NCBI GenBank assembly: GCA_946408595.1
Contig: CAMJSX010000001.1
Coordinates: 120,356-184,355 of the forward strand
Reading direction: 5' to 3'
DNA from: an uncultured Candidatus Saccharibacteria bacterium
Lineage (GTDB): Bacteria > Patescibacteriota > Saccharimonadia > Saccharimonadales > Saccharimonadaceae
Length of the DNA stretch: 64,000 bases
Below are positions 48,560 through 60,288 of this stretch, piece after piece. The notes below the pieces were generated by a model. The model was not told the DNA's origin and made no database searches. It worked only from the letters and a program-made list of their open reading frames with translations. Positions within the stretch are counted from its first letter, which is position 1, and every line of letters begins with the position of its first letter. Position numbers and translations under genes: made by a program.

Positions 48560-51085
48560 ATGGAAGACGACAAGAATAACCAAATTCCAGCAGAAAATCT
48601 AAACGATGACATCATCGCTTCCGAAGATGGTCTCCCTACTACTGAGGATGGCATTGAGCTACGAACTGTAGAAAGTACGATGGAAGATTACTTCCTGCGT
48701 TATTCACTTTCGGTGATTGTGGATCGTGCTCTTCCGGATGTTCGGGATGGTTTGAAACCAGTAAATCGCCGTATATTATATGCGATGAACAAAAATGGTT
48801 GGAAGGCTCCGCACGCGACAGTCAAATCCGCTCGTATCGTTGGTGAGGTAATGGGTAAGTACCATCCGCATGGTGATTCATCGATTTATGATGCAATGGT
48901 TAACCTAGCACAACCTTGGAAGATGCGCTATACGCTCGTTGAAGGCCAAGGTAACTTCGGTTCGATGGATGGTGATGAGCCAGCTGCTTCACGTTATACC
49001 GAGGCCCGCCTCGATAAGGTTGGTGCTGAGCTTCTAGCGGACATCGAGAAGGAAACAGTAGATTTTCGTGATAACTTTGATGGTACTGAGAAAGAGCCGT
49101 CGGTTTTGCCATCTGCGGTGCCAAACATTCTTTTGAATGGTCAGATGGGTATTGCGGTCGGTATGGCGACTAACATTCCACCGCATAACCTTGGAGAGTT
49201 GGTGGATGCTACAGTGGCTCAGATTGATAATCCGGAAATTAGCTTAGAAGGCTTGATGAAATACGTCAAAGGTCCAGATTTCCCAACTGGCGCAGAGGTT
49301 TACGGTGGCGCTCCAATGAAAGAAGCATATGCTACAGGTAAGGGTTCTGTTACTATTCGGGCAGTTGCCAATATTGAGGAACGCAAGAATGGTAGATACA
49401 ACATCGTAATCACAGAAGTTCCTTACGGTATGAGCAAGGAAGACTTCATTGATAAGGTTCGTGATTTGGTGCTGGCAAAGAAATTAGACCATATTGCTGA
49501 CGCTCGTGATGAGTCTGCTCGTGGTAAAGTTCGCGTGGTGGTGGAGCTCAAGAAAGATGCTTTCCCGAAGAAGATTTTGAACCAGCTTTATAAACTTACT
49601 CCGCTTCAAACGTCATTCCATTATAATATGTTGGCATTGGTTGACGGTATTCAGCCTCGTATCTTAGGTCTTAAAGAGATTTTGGCGGAGTTTATTAAAC
49701 ACCGTCAGAAAGTAATTCGTCGTCGTACGGAGTTTGATTTAAAGAAGGCTAAAGAGCGTGCTCATATCTTGGAAGGTTTGAAGATTGCGCTTGATAACAT
49801 CGATGAAGTGATCAAAGTAATTCGTGCTTCATATGATGATGCTGATAAACAGCTCATGAAACGCTTCGGCTTGTCCGAAATTCAGGCAAATGCTATCTTG
49901 CAGATGCAACTTCGTCGTCTCCAGGGTCTCGAGCGTGACAAGATTGAGGAAGAGTTGAAACAGTTACATGAACTGATTAAGAAACTTGAAGCAATCTTAG
50001 CTGACGAGAAAGAAGTGCTCCGCGTAGTAAAGGAAGAGCTCATTGCAATTAAAGAGAAATATGATGATCCACGCCGCTCCAAGATTATTAATCATGAAGT
50101 TGGCAAGTTCTCCGAAGAAGAACTAATTCCAGAAGAAGAGAGCGTGATTTTGCTCACATCTGAGAACTATATGAAGCGTGTGCCACAAGCTGACTTTAGA
50201 AAGCAAAATCGTGGTGGCAAGGGTAAGCGCGGGATGACTACTAAGGAGGAGGATGTAATTGCTCAAATTTTGACTGCAAACTCCCATGACTATCTGTTAT
50301 TCTTTACTAGCCAAGGTCGTCTATTCCGGATGAAGGCCTACGAGGTACCACAAGCTTCGCTTGCTGCGAAGGGAACTGCTGCAGTGAACTTACTCAATAT
50401 GCATCCAGAGGAGAAAATTACCGCTATTATTAAGCAGGGTGACGCCGGCGCCGATGGCTACCTCTTTATGGCTACCAAGAAGGGAACAATTAAGAAGTCT
50501 GCTATCAAGGATTTCTTCAACGTTCGTTCCAATGGCCTTATCGCCATTAAGTTAGATTCTGGTGACGAACTTAGGTGGGTCAAAGAAACTACTGGTGAGA
50601 ATGATATCGTGATTTCGACTTCCGCTGGTCAAGCGACGAGGTTTAATGAAAAAGAGGTTAGAGCGATGGGCCGTTCAGCGATGGGCGTCCGCGGTATGCG
50701 TCTTCGCCCGAAGGATGAAATCGTCGGTATGGATGTGATTACTGATCCAGGTCAGAAATTGATTGCGGTTTCGGCAAATGGTTATGGAAAAGCGACGTTA
50801 GTTTCTAACTTCCCGCCACATAAGCGTGGTGGTGTAGGCATCAAAGTGGCGGCGGTGACTGCAAAGACAGGTCCGATTGTGGCAGTTCATACTCTAGATC
50901 CATTAGCTAAAGAAGTGATTATGATGTCCACCAAGGGTCAAGCCATTCGGGTATCTATGAAAGAAATCCCAACTCTCGGCCGTGCCACTCAGGGTGTCCG
51001 GATTATGAAGATGGGTGAAGGTGATACTGTAGCATCGATTGGTATCGTGTTGCCGGAAGAAGAATCCGAAGAAGAAAAAGCCTAG
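48560..51085 (+). CDS. gyrA: DNA gyrase subunit A
   Basis: [53 protein letters not shown]. Confidence 0.97.
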   Translation: MEDDKNNQIPAENLNDDIIASEDGLPTTEDGIELRTVESTMEDYFLRYSLSVIVDRALPDVRDGLKPVNRRILYAMNKNGWKAPHATVKSARIVGEVMGKYHPHGDSSIYDAMVNLAQPWKMRYTLVEGQGNFGSMDGDEPAASRYTEARLDKVGAELLADIEKETVDFRDNFDGTEKEPSVLPSAVPNILLNGQMGIAVGMATNIPPHNLGELVDATVAQIDNPEISLEGLMKYVKGPDFPTGAEVYGGAPMKEAYATGKGSVTIRAVANIEERKNGRYNIVITEVPYGMSKEDFIDKVRDLVLAKKLDHIADARDESARGKVRVVVELKKDAFPKKILNQLYKLTPLQTSFHYNMLALVDGIQPRILGLKEILAEFIKHRQKVIRRRTEFDLKKAKERAHILEGLKIALDNIDEVIKVIRASYDDADKQLMKRFGLSEIQANAILQMQLRRLQGLERDKIEEELKQLHELIKKLEAILADEKEVLRVVKEELIAIKEKYDDPRRSKIINHEVGKFSEEELIPEEESVILLTSENYMKRVPQADFRKQNRGGKGKRGMTTKEEDVIAQILTANSHDYLLFFTSQGRLFRMKAYEVPQASLAAKGTAAVNLLNMHPEEKITAIIKQGDAGADGYLFMATKKGTIKKSAIKDFFNVRSNGLIAIKLDSGDELRWVKETTGENDIVISTSAGQATRFNEKEVRAMGRSAMGVRGMRLRPKDEIVGMDVITDPGQKLIAVSANGYGKATLVSNFPPHKRGGVGIKVAAVTAKTGPIVAVHTLDPLAKEVIMMSTKGQAIRVSMKEIPTLGRATQGVRIMKMGEGDTVASIGIVLPEEESEEEKA

Positions 51086-51157
51086 ACGTTTTAAGATAAG
51101 AAGCTTATGCCAATAAAAGGATGGGTGGGGGGTTGTAATTTCTAACTCCCCATGCCT

Positions 51158-51188
51158 ATACTCCTTAAAAATCAAATTTAAGGAGTAT
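51158..51188 (+). promoter_or_regulatory. hairpin that sequesters the SD of the downstream gene; may also terminate gyrA transcription
   Basis: ATACTCCTTAAA-aatcaaa-TTTAAGGAGTAT, 12-bp perfect stem; AAGGAG in the 3' arm lies 7 nt before ATG 51193; TTTTT follows. Confidence 0.7.
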
Positions 51189-51192
51189 TTTT

Positions 51193-52182
51193 ATGAAAAG
51201 AAATGCCATTTTTATATCAATTTTAATGTTGATTCTGGGAACTTTTCCTGTTGGTCAGGTAAATGCCACCGCGCCAGATTATAGCGATTACTGGACATTG
51301 GAAGAAGTATTGACTACAAGGGAAGAAGCCAAACAAGAAGTCCTTGGTTATTGCTATTTTAGCGAAGAGCCAGATTGTATGGAGAGATATCATGTCGAAT
51401 ATATCCTTCCACGGGGTAGCAAGTATCAAGCAGCAGATAGTATGAATGCCTTTAGATATTTAGTCACCGCAGTAAATCCGGCACAAAATACTGTGCGAGT
51501 GATGTTTTTTGAAGACGATATGTCGATGACTTATACTACTGGCGAATTATATAATGATAATATCGATGAGCTAATAATGGTTTGGTTTGATCTAGGGTTT
51601 TTAGGTTATAACTTCTATGATGAATACCATGCTGGTGCTTTGCCATCTAAAACGCATCTTCTCTTTGCGAGAGATAATCTTGCGGAGTCTTTCCCGCCTA
51701 GAGAAGAAGTGACACTCGAATTAGAGAGTGACGTTTCTGATAATTATCGCAATATGATTTATTATTTTTTCGTGACTGAGGGTGGCAATAGATATATGGA
51801 TCCGATAGATTACACTAGTTGTGTTGAATATCCATTTTATCGTGAAGGAATGGAATGCAGGCTGTTTTATGGTAAAGAAGAGGGTGGCAATCCAATTTAT
51901 TTGCCGGTTGAGATAACAACAAATACTGATGATGTCTTAGATGAAACTGAGCCAGAAGAGAACCAACCGGATGTCCCGGGTCCAATTACTGAAGAAAAAG
52001 AGCAGGAGGTGATATTCGATGTGCCGTTTGCTCCAAATACTGGCGTAAAAACTGAATGTGAGCGGAAAATTGAGTTTCCTTGGTGGATTATTTTGCTAAT
52101 TGCAGCCGGCGAAATACTGACGATTTGGTGTTTATTGCCAAATTATCGAAAATTTAAGAAAAATAATGAAAAAAAGTCTTGA
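51193..52182 (+). CDS. secreted or surface protein with APNTG-like sorting motif and C-terminal TM
   Basis: Signal peptide; FAPNTGVKTECERKIEFPWWIILLIAAGEILTIW...KKNNEKKS. Confidence 0.65.
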   Translation: MKRNAIFISILMLILGTFPVGQVNATAPDYSDYWTLEEVLTTREEAKQEVLGYCYFSEEPDCMERYHVEYILPRGSKYQAADSMNAFRYLVTAVNPAQNTVRVMFFEDDMSMTYTTGELYNDNIDELIMVWFDLGFLGYNFYDEYHAGALPSKTHLLFARDNLAESFPPREEVTLELESDVSDNYRNMIYYFFVTEGGNRYMDPIDYTSCVEYPFYREGMECRLFYGKEEGGNPIYLPVEITTNTDDVLDETEPEENQPDVPGPITEEKEQEVIFDVPFAPNTGVKTECERKIEFPWWIILLIAAGEILTIWCLLPNYRKFKKNNEKKS

Positions 52183-52207
52183 CAAAAATCGTTAGATTTG
52201 ATAAACT
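52179..52207 (+). promoter_or_regulatory. rrs promoter
   Basis: TTGACA (overlapping the upstream stop codon), about 17 bp, TAAACT. Confidence 0.6.
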
Positions 52208-52331
52208 GATAGCAGTCTAAAGCTGCGAGCAACATCTTATTTTAGTAGTCTTTGGAAATAGTTTAACAATTTAGTTGTGCAATTAATCATCGTCAGTTTA
52301 TTTATTTTAATTTGAGTTTTTCAAATTTTCT

Positions 52332-53861
<1,530 letters not shown>

Positions 53862-54031
53862 CTTGAGAAGGAATTGATGCGTCTTAGGTAGCAATATTTA
53901 AGATAGCTAGGTCGGTTACGGTTATGTCGAGTAAGCTTAGGACATAACATTATCTGGTTCGCCAGACGTAACTTTAGCTTAAACAAACACACGACTTTCG
54001 ATGAAGATTGCACAACTAAGTTGTTAAGGAG

Positions 54032-54056
54032 ATCCACCCGAAAGGGTGGATTTTTG
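54032..54056 (+). terminator. terminator of the stand-alone rrs transcript
   Basis: ATCCACCC-gaaa-GGGTGGATTTTTG. Confidence 0.85.
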
Positions 54057-54134
54057 CTTATCCTTGCAAATCTTATTCTATCTGATAAAATCGATTGCAC
54101 GGGGAATTGTCCCTAGTACCTTAAGAAAGGGGGA

Positions 54135-54524
54135 ATGATTATAATGAAAAACCAAAGGCTCGCCGATTATATTAAGGAGGTTAATAAAGCGCACGAGTAC
54201 TACTTTGCTCTTACTCCATATTACGCTCCGGTAATAGATCGTCCTTCGGCTATCGATGTGAGATTTGATCCTAAGCGTTGCGTGAGGCCAAAACATCTTA
54301 GTTCTATGCTCATAGAGGATTATATTTCGTGTAGGTTTTTCGAACGTAAACAGCCGCTCGTACGTGTTGCTTCGGTAAACCACGATCCTTCCAGAAGAGA
54401 GAATCGCAACTTTGCTACAGAAGGGGCGTTCAAACTCGAGATTATGATTTGCAGTCCGGACTATTCAGAACAGGTAGTTATAGATGTGTTAAAGGGGATC
54501 ATAGAGGAATATTTTGCCTTATAA
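54135..54524 (+). CDS. hypothetical protein
   Basis: 129 aa; AAGGGGG SD; followed by terminator AACCTGGCA/TTGCCAGGTT. Confidence 0.55.
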   Translation: MIIMKNQRLADYIKEVNKAHEYYFALTPYYAPVIDRPSAIDVRFDPKRCVRPKHLSSMLIEDYISCRFFERKQPLVRVASVNHDPSRRENRNFATEGAFKLEIMICSPDYSEQVVIDVLKGIIEEYFAL

Positions 54525-54678
54525 TCAAATAACCTGGCAGATTTGCCAGGTTTTTTGTTGTTTGGAAGGGCTGGGGCGTGACAAAATCGATAAAATGTGT
54601 TATAATTATAAGAGAACCTCATTTGAGGTCGTTTTTTAAAAATCTAGCCAAAATCTTAACGAAAGGGGGTGTTTTGTT

Positions 54679-55818
54679 ATGAGTAATAATTATCCTGAAT
54701 CTTTGACTGCGATTGGCGCATCGTATCCGTACTCGAAAGAAGAATTGCACTCGATGATGGATGAGCTTACCAAAGAGATTAACTCTGTTGCTATTAAATC
54801 CGGTATAGATCCTGGCAGATGGGTGATTGCAACGCCTGAGGACTGGAGAGAAATGTATCCGAACGTTAATAGTAACCTGGTTGTTCATGAGCATGGCTCG
54901 TTCTCGTCGGCTGCTGAGGAGTCTCTTCGTCGGCTTTGGAAAAAACATGGATACAGAAAGTCGATCGGTATTAAGGTGCCTATCACTATGAAACCTAAGG
55001 CTAATCAGTCAGTTCAGCCCGCTTTGCAGGAAACCGCTCAGGCGGAAACCAAGCTGGAAGCTGAGTTGGAAACAACGGACACCCCTGATAGTAATTTGGG
55101 GAGTTCGTCGGAAGATGCCGGCAAAGTAAATGTTCCTGAGCTGGAAACAGATAAGGAACCCCTGTCTGAACGTGACGAAGCTGAACGAATTATCCAGAAG
55201 CTTTGTCTGGAGAGAGGGAGTATCCCGCCTGTGTTAGACTTCATGAAGGCAACCAACCGCGGAGATAAAACTCTGAAAGAGTGGTTTTATCCTTGGTGGA
55301 AATGGCCGGAGCGGTTCGGTGTTGATTGGTCATCTGAATTACAGAGAACCAAAGCGAAGGCTGCCGAGGAGAAAGCTGCCGCTGAAGAGGCCGCCAAGGC
55401 TGCCGAAGCTGCCGCTGCAAGTAGCATCGATGAGGAAGCCGAGGAAGTCGAGCCGATTGAGGAGGAACTTCCCGTAGAAGATATCGAAGCTGAAGATATC
55501 GGCGACGATGAGCCGGACGAACCCAGTGATGAGCCGGTAGATTCTGACGATGAGCCGGTAGATTCTGACGATGAACCGGATGAACCCGCTGAAGAGGAAT
55601 CCGCTGGGGAAGAATCCGATGATGAATCTGAAGAAGATCCGAATGAAGAAGTCTATTACAGTGTTCCGCCTGGATTTGAGGGCGAAATTACTTTCAGATT
55701 CAAGAATGAATCGGATGAGGACGCAGGTATCTGGCTTTACTTCAGCAAGTATCTTGAGGCCAAGTTGAATGTTACCATGAACAGCAGAAAAGAATTTAAA
55801 ACAACAAACGATGGTTGA
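54679..55818 (+). CDS. hypothetical protein with Ala/Glu and DDEPVDS acidic repeats
   Basis: 379 aa; DEPSDEPVDSDDEPVDSDDEPDEPAEEE; GAAAGGGGG SD. Confidence 0.6.
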   Translation: MSNNYPESLTAIGASYPYSKEELHSMMDELTKEINSVAIKSGIDPGRWVIATPEDWREMYPNVNSNLVVHEHGSFSSAAEESLRRLWKKHGYRKSIGIKVPITMKPKANQSVQPALQETAQAETKLEAELETTDTPDSNLGSSSEDAGKVNVPELETDKEPLSERDEAERIIQKLCLERGSIPPVLDFMKATNRGDKTLKEWFYPWWKWPERFGVDWSSELQRTKAKAAEEKAAAEEAAKAAEAAAASSIDEEAEEVEPIEEELPVEDIEAEDIGDDEPDEPSDEPVDSDDEPVDSDDEPDEPAEEESAGEESDDESEEDPNEEVYYSVPPGFEGEITFRFKNESDEDAGIWLYFSKYLEAKLNVTMNSRKEFKTTNDG

Positions 55819-55886
55819 TTTTGGCTAGATAGCAAATAAACCCCGGATTCCGGGGTTTATTTTGTTATAATGAGTGGAGGAGGAAT

Positions 55887-56216
55887 ATGGAAGAATTTGT
55901 AAAAGATTTATCTGGAGTGTGGTATCTTGCGACAGCCGAAGATGGCCAGCCGCACGTAAGGCCGTTTGATAAAGCGGCTGAAGTGGGCGGAAAGCTTTAT
56001 ATTGGCACAACGAATACTAAAAAAGTTTATGAGCAGATAAAGAAGAATCCAAAGATTGAGATTTATGCTCCGACTGATTTTGTGCCATGCCGCTTCATAG
56101 CCGAGGCGTTTATTGAGGAAAACGTTGACGTGGCGGAGGAAGCCTTTGAAAAAATGGGGAAGGCTTACGATCCAGAAACATCTATCGCTCTCAGATTAGA
56201 GAATATCAAGAAATAA
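55887..56216 (+). CDS. pyridoxamine 5'-phosphate oxidase-like flavin/PLP-binding protein
   Basis: SGVWYLATAEDGQPHVRPFDKAAEVGGKLYIGT; AGGAGG SD. Confidence 0.7.
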   Translation: MEEFVKDLSGVWYLATAEDGQPHVRPFDKAAEVGGKLYIGTTNTKKVYEQIKKNPKIEIYAPTDFVPCRFIAEAFIEENVDVAEEAFEKMGKAYDPETSIALRLENIKK

Positions 56217-56241
56217 TAAAAGCGGCCATAATGGCCGTTTT

Positions 56242-56583
56242 TTAGCGGTTGTCACCGGCGCCGTGGATTTGGTTGCGGGTGCGGCGGCTTTCGAGTTTGT
56301 CGAGATTGTTTTTGGCGACGACAGAAAGAGGAGTCTCTAAATAACGAGAGAGTCCAGCTACATACCAGAGAACATCGCCGAGTTCTTTTATGACCTCGTC
56401 TTTGTCTTCTGGGGAAATGATGCCGTTTTTATCGCGGAGAATCTTTTTGATTTTGTCGGCCGTTTCGCCAGCTTCACCGACGAGACCAAGGATTTTTTCG
56501 GAGAAACCAATGGAAGTTGGGTCCATAGTGGCGCTCGAAGTATCATATTGCTTGGATTGCTCTTGGTATTCGTCTAAATTCAT
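56242..56583 (-). CDS. MazG-like nucleotide pyrophosphohydrolase
   Basis: MNLDEYQEQSKQ...GLVGEAGETADKIKKILRDK...KDEVIKELGDVLWYVAGLS; the longer ORF start is unlikely. Confidence 0.8.
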   Translation of the reverse strand: MNLDEYQEQSKQYDTSSATMDPTSIGFSEKILGLVGEAGETADKIKKILRDKNGIISPEDKDEVIKELGDVLWYVAGLSRYLETPLSVVAKNNLDKLESRRTRNQIHGAGDNR

Positions 56584-56637
56584 GATCTTATTATAACACT
56601 TTAAGAAAAACAGGGGTAAAAGTGGTATAATCGGGGC

Positions 56638-57168
56638 ATGGAAGATACGCGCAATCTTGTTGATGAATATAAAGGTATGACAAATGAACAAGTTTTTGAT
56701 GCACTGTCGAAAAAGCGAAATAGTCTTGAGGTTGCGATCGAAAATGTTGAGCACGATTTTAATATCGGCACGGTGGTTCGCAATGCGAATTCGTTTAATG
56801 TGAGTAAAGTTCATATTATTGGGCGTAAAAAATATAATCGTCGTGGCGCGATGTGTACAGATAAATATCTCGAAATTGTTCATCATGAGACTCTGGAGGA
56901 TTTTTTACAGAGTCAGAAGGGGAGAGAACTAGTCGCGATCGAGAATAACACTCCTCGGGCTTTGCCGCTTGGTGAGAAGAAATTTGGTGACCAAGTTACG
57001 TTAATTTTTGGTTCAGAGGGCAGCGGGATTTCAAAAGAATTACTCGAGGCTGCTCAGGATGTGCGCTATATTGAAAGCTTTGGCTCGACTAGGTCGGTCA
57101 ATGTTGGGGTGGCTTCGGGGGTCGCGATGTATGAATGGGTGCGTCAACGCGTTATAATAAAAGCATGA
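56638..57168 (+). CDS. TrmH/SpoU family RNA 2'-O-methyltransferase
   Basis: NIGTVVRNANSFNV; LIFGSEGSGIS; VNVGVASGVAMYEW. Confidence 0.85.
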   Translation: MEDTRNLVDEYKGMTNEQVFDALSKKRNSLEVAIENVEHDFNIGTVVRNANSFNVSKVHIIGRKKYNRRGAMCTDKYLEIVHHETLEDFLQSQKGRELVAIENNTPRALPLGEKKFGDQVTLIFGSEGSGISKELLEAAQDVRYIESFGSTRSVNVGVASGVAMYEWVRQRVIIKA

Positions 57169-57911
57169 AAATTTTGCAGCTTAATGCCTGGACGGGCAGG
57201 ATAAAATACAACATCGTTAATTTTATTAGGAATAATGATTTTGATGTGATTTGTCTTCAGGAGGCGGTGTGGACGGAAGATGACGGAGAAGAACTTGAAT
57301 ATTTCTTCGCAAGCCTTAGGCAAATTCAGCAGGCGAGCGGGCTTCCTTATGTAGAAAAAGCTTCACATTGGGGAATTAATCTTGGCGGAAAGAATATTGA
57401 GCGGGTGGAGCAGGGGAATGTGATTCTGTCTCGTTTTCCGATTAAGAAGGCTGAAATCAAGGAAATTAGCGGGGTTTATGACGAACGATTTATGTCGAAT
57501 GCCGATGAGGTGAATAACCAGCTCTATACTGCGATCAAAGTTGAGCTTGGAAACGGGCTAACGGTCCTGAATTATCACGGTTTTTGGCGTAATCAGCCGA
57601 TGGGCGATGAAGTTAGTACGGAGTGTATGAAGCGGGTGGCCGAGATGATTAAGGGTGCTAAGGGGCCGGTTGTGATGTGCGGCGATCTGAATTTGGTTTA
57701 TGAGGCGCCAGCGATGCGTGAGCTCGATTTCTTGCATGATCTCACTCATGATTTTGGGGTGAAAAACACGCTCGTGAAGATGAAGCTGAAAAAGGATATT
57801 GCGTGCGACCATATTCTTGTGAACGACAAGGTGAAGGTGAATAGCTTTGCTGTTTTGTCAAACGAAATAGCGTCGGACCATATGCCACTTGTGGCTGACA
57901 TCGAGATATAA
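57165..57911 (+). CDS. endonuclease/exonuclease/phosphatase family protein
   Basis: LQLNAWTGR...VICLQEAVW...GDLNLVYEAP...SDHMPLVADI. Confidence 0.8.
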   Translation: MKILQLNAWTGRIKYNIVNFIRNNDFDVICLQEAVWTEDDGEELEYFFASLRQIQQASGLPYVEKASHWGINLGGKNIERVEQGNVILSRFPIKKAEIKEISGVYDERFMSNADEVNNQLYTAIKVELGNGLTVLNYHGFWRNQPMGDEVSTECMKRVAEMIKGAKGPVVMCGDLNLVYEAPAMRELDFLHDLTHDFGVKNTLVKMKLKKDIACDHILVNDKVKVNSFAVLSNEIASDHMPLVADIEI

Positions 57912-58203
57912 CAGGGGAAAAGATAAGAAAAATCGCCTTTTAATGGGCGATTTTTTAGGTCATATTTGCTTAAATACCCTCGCAGTTGGTGAATATTTAA
58001 GGCTGTATCTATTATATATCACGAAATGAATATTGTCAATAGCGTTTTCCACATGTGGTGGAAAAGGGAAAATCTAAGTGTTCGGTTTTTATTAAGCAGA
58101 AACGTATTGACAAAACGAAAGCGGTATGGTATAATAAACATATGCACTCTGATTGGGAGTGGTTTTGATATTAATATTCGGTGGGCAGATAGGAGTTCTA
58201 GAA

Positions 58204-58401
58204 ATGGCTGGAACTAAAGCTGGCGGCATGAAAGCTGCTGCTACCAACAAGGCTAAATACGGTAAAGAATTTTACGCTCGTATTGGCAAAAAAGGTGGCG
58301 AAAACGGTCACACCGGTGGTTTCGCTGCTAACCCAGCCCTCGCTCGTATTGCTGGTGCTAAAGGTGGACGTATTTCCCGCCGTGGCCCAGCTGCTAAATA
58401 A
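58204..58401 (+). CDS. KGG-motif small basic stress-type protein
   Basis: KYGKEFYARIGKKGGENGHTGGFAANPALARIAGAKGGRISRRG; TTGACA-17-TATAAT upstream; AGGAG SD. Confidence 0.75.
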   Translation: MAGTKAGGMKAAATNKAKYGKEFYARIGKKGGENGHTGGFAANPALARIAGAKGGRISRRGPAAK

Positions 58402-58443
58402 GTAGCTAGGGAAAAATAGACCCCGTAAAAAGGGTCTATTTTT

Positions 58444-58854
58444 TTATCTTTCGCAATTTGGGCAGTGATATTTTCCGTCTGGGGTTTGGTAGCGGGTGAG
58501 CCCGCATTTTTTGCATTTAGATCTCTGGTGGAGCCAGTTTCGGTAGCTGTCTAGATCGTCTTCGACGAGGTTTTTGTTGATTTTTACGCCGAGAGAATCG
58601 GCGATTTTTTCGGCTTCATCCCAGGCGGCGCGCTCCATTTTGAGGCGCTCGATGTCGGTGGTGTAGTTATTGTGTTTTAAGATGGCGTGGCCGAGCTCAT
58701 GAAGGATGAGGGAATCAAATTCGGGGTCGTTTGGATCAAAATAAATGGTTTTTGGAAAACGGAACAAAAAGCGCTTGCCGGCACGGAAATTGAACTCGAT
58801 ATAGGTTTTCTTTAGGGTCTCGAGAAGAGTATCTACCATAAGCGTATTGAACAA
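58444..58854 (-). CDS. IrrE/SprT-like HExxH metalloprotease with zinc ribbon
   Basis: LILHELGHAILKH; CKKCGLTRYQTPDGKYHCPNC. Confidence 0.65.
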   Translation of the reverse strand: MFNTLMVDTLLETLKKTYIEFNFRAGKRFLFRFPKTIYFDPNDPEFDSLILHELGHAILKHNNYTTDIERLKMERAAWDEAEKIADSLGVKINKNLVEDDLDSYRNWLHQRSKCKKCGLTRYQTPDGKYHCPNCER

Positions 58855-58998
58855 ATAATTTATACAATTAGTATAGCATGAAAAATTGGTTGAAAAAGCT
58901 GGACTTTTCAGGGGAATTCTGATAAAATTAAGGGAATTTCAGGTTCATTCAAAAGCAGGGGGATTTTTGAATGGGCCTGAAGAAAGGAAAATATAAGA

Positions 58999-60066
58999 AT
59001 GGCAAAATCTGCCAAATTAACTATGGATGAACTTCTTGCTGCTAGCGAAGATTCATTCAAACATGTCGCTGCTGGCGATACTGTTAAAGGGACGGTTCTT
59101 TCCGTCAAGAAGCACGAGGTTTTGATTGACCTTGGTGCACAAGGTGTTGGTCTTGTACCTCGCCGCGAGGCTGGCTTCGCACGCAACTTGAACGTTGGTG
59201 ATGAGGTTACTGTCTCTGTTATCGAATCAGAAATGGAAGATGGTTACGTCCTTCTTTCACTTCGCAAAGCCGTCAAGGATAAAGGCTGGGATGAAATCCA
59301 AGCTAAACTCGACAATTCTGAAATCGTCGAGGTTACTCCATTTGACGCAAACCGTGGTGGTCTCCTCGTTGAATACGAAGGTATCCGCGGCTTCCTACCT
59401 GTTTCTCAGCTTTCTGCTGAACACTATCCACGTGTTGGCTCAGCTGACAAGGACGAAATTTTGCAACGCCTCAACTCTCTTGTTGGCAAGGCTATTAAGG
59501 TTCGTATCCTTGATGCAAACAAGAAGGAAAACAAGCTTATCTTCTCTGAGAAGGAAGCTATCAAAGATGGTCTTCAAGAACGCTTTGCTGAGCTCAAAGT
59601 TGGTGATACCGTCAAAGGTGTTGTCACCGGTGTTGTCGATTTCGGTATCTTTGTAAACGTTGAAGGTATTGAAGGTTTGGTTCACATTTCTGAGATTTCT
59701 TGGGAACGTGTCAATAACCCATCCGACTATGTTAAGGTTGGTGAAACCATCGAAGCTAAGATCATTGCTATTGACAAGGAACGCTTGTCACTTTCTATGA
59801 AGCAACTCGTTGAAGATCCATGGATCTCTGAGGTTGCTGACCTTAAGAAAGGTTCAAAGGTTGAAGGCACTGTTACTCGCATCACTCCATTTGGTGCATT
59901 CGTACAGATTTCTCCAGCTGTTGAAGCATTGGTCCACGTTTCTGAACTTGGTGAAGGCTCAGATGTTGATCCTGAGAAGATCTTTACCTTGAACGAACGT
60001 AAGAGCTTCAAGGTGCTTGATGTCGATAAGGAAGGTCGTAAGATCTCACTTTCGATTGTTAAATAG
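58999..60066 (+). CDS. rpsA: 30S ribosomal protein S1 (4 S1 domains)
   Basis: GTVLSVKKHEVLIDLGAQGVGLVPRRE; GVVDFGIFVNVEGIEGLVHISEISWERV. Confidence 0.92.
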   Translation: MAKSAKLTMDELLAASEDSFKHVAAGDTVKGTVLSVKKHEVLIDLGAQGVGLVPRREAGFARNLNVGDEVTVSVIESEMEDGYVLLSLRKAVKDKGWDEIQAKLDNSEIVEVTPFDANRGGLLVEYEGIRGFLPVSQLSAEHYPRVGSADKDEILQRLNSLVGKAIKVRILDANKKENKLIFSEKEAIKDGLQERFAELKVGDTVKGVVTGVVDFGIFVNVEGIEGLVHISEISWERVNNPSDYVKVGETIEAKIIAIDKERLSLSMKQLVEDPWISEVADLKKGSKVEGTVTRITPFGAFVQISPAVEALVHVSELGEGSDVDPEKIFTLNERKSFKVLDVDKEGRKISLSIVK

Positions 60067-60079
60067 CGCAATACTTTAA

Positions 60080-60250
60080 TAGCAAAATCCCTCTCGAGAG
60101 ACGCTTGTTCGCTCCTGTCGTTACAGGGCGAACGGCGCTCAATCCGCTCCTCGTAAGGAGCGGACGCTCTCAAGAGGGCTTTTTGCTATCAAGGTATACT
60201 TCGCTCTTTCGCTCCTCGTAAGGAGCGGATGCTCCTGAAAAGGGAGCTTT
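60080..60250. repeat. nested GC-rich hairpin cluster downstream of rpsA
   Basis: Terminator-like arms TAGCAAAAtcCCTCTcGAGAG/CTCTCaAGAGGgcTTTTTGCTA enclose TTCGCTCCTGT-CGTT-ACAGGGCGAA and TCCGCTCCT-CGTA-AGGAGCGGA; the second hairpin recurs at about 60209. Confidence 0.8.
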
Positions 60251-60288
60251 TTGTTGCCCATTTTTATGTGTGCTATAATAAAAAGGCT

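Noticed and set aside
53862-54060. Standard rRNA operon continuation (23S/5S)
   Set aside because: A terminator and protein-coding ORFs follow the 16S; no 23S sequence in the window.
58026-58217. 63-aa plus ORF upstream of the KGG gene
   Set aside because: Overlaps the inverted repeat and promoter of the KGG gene and lacks an SD or recognisable product.
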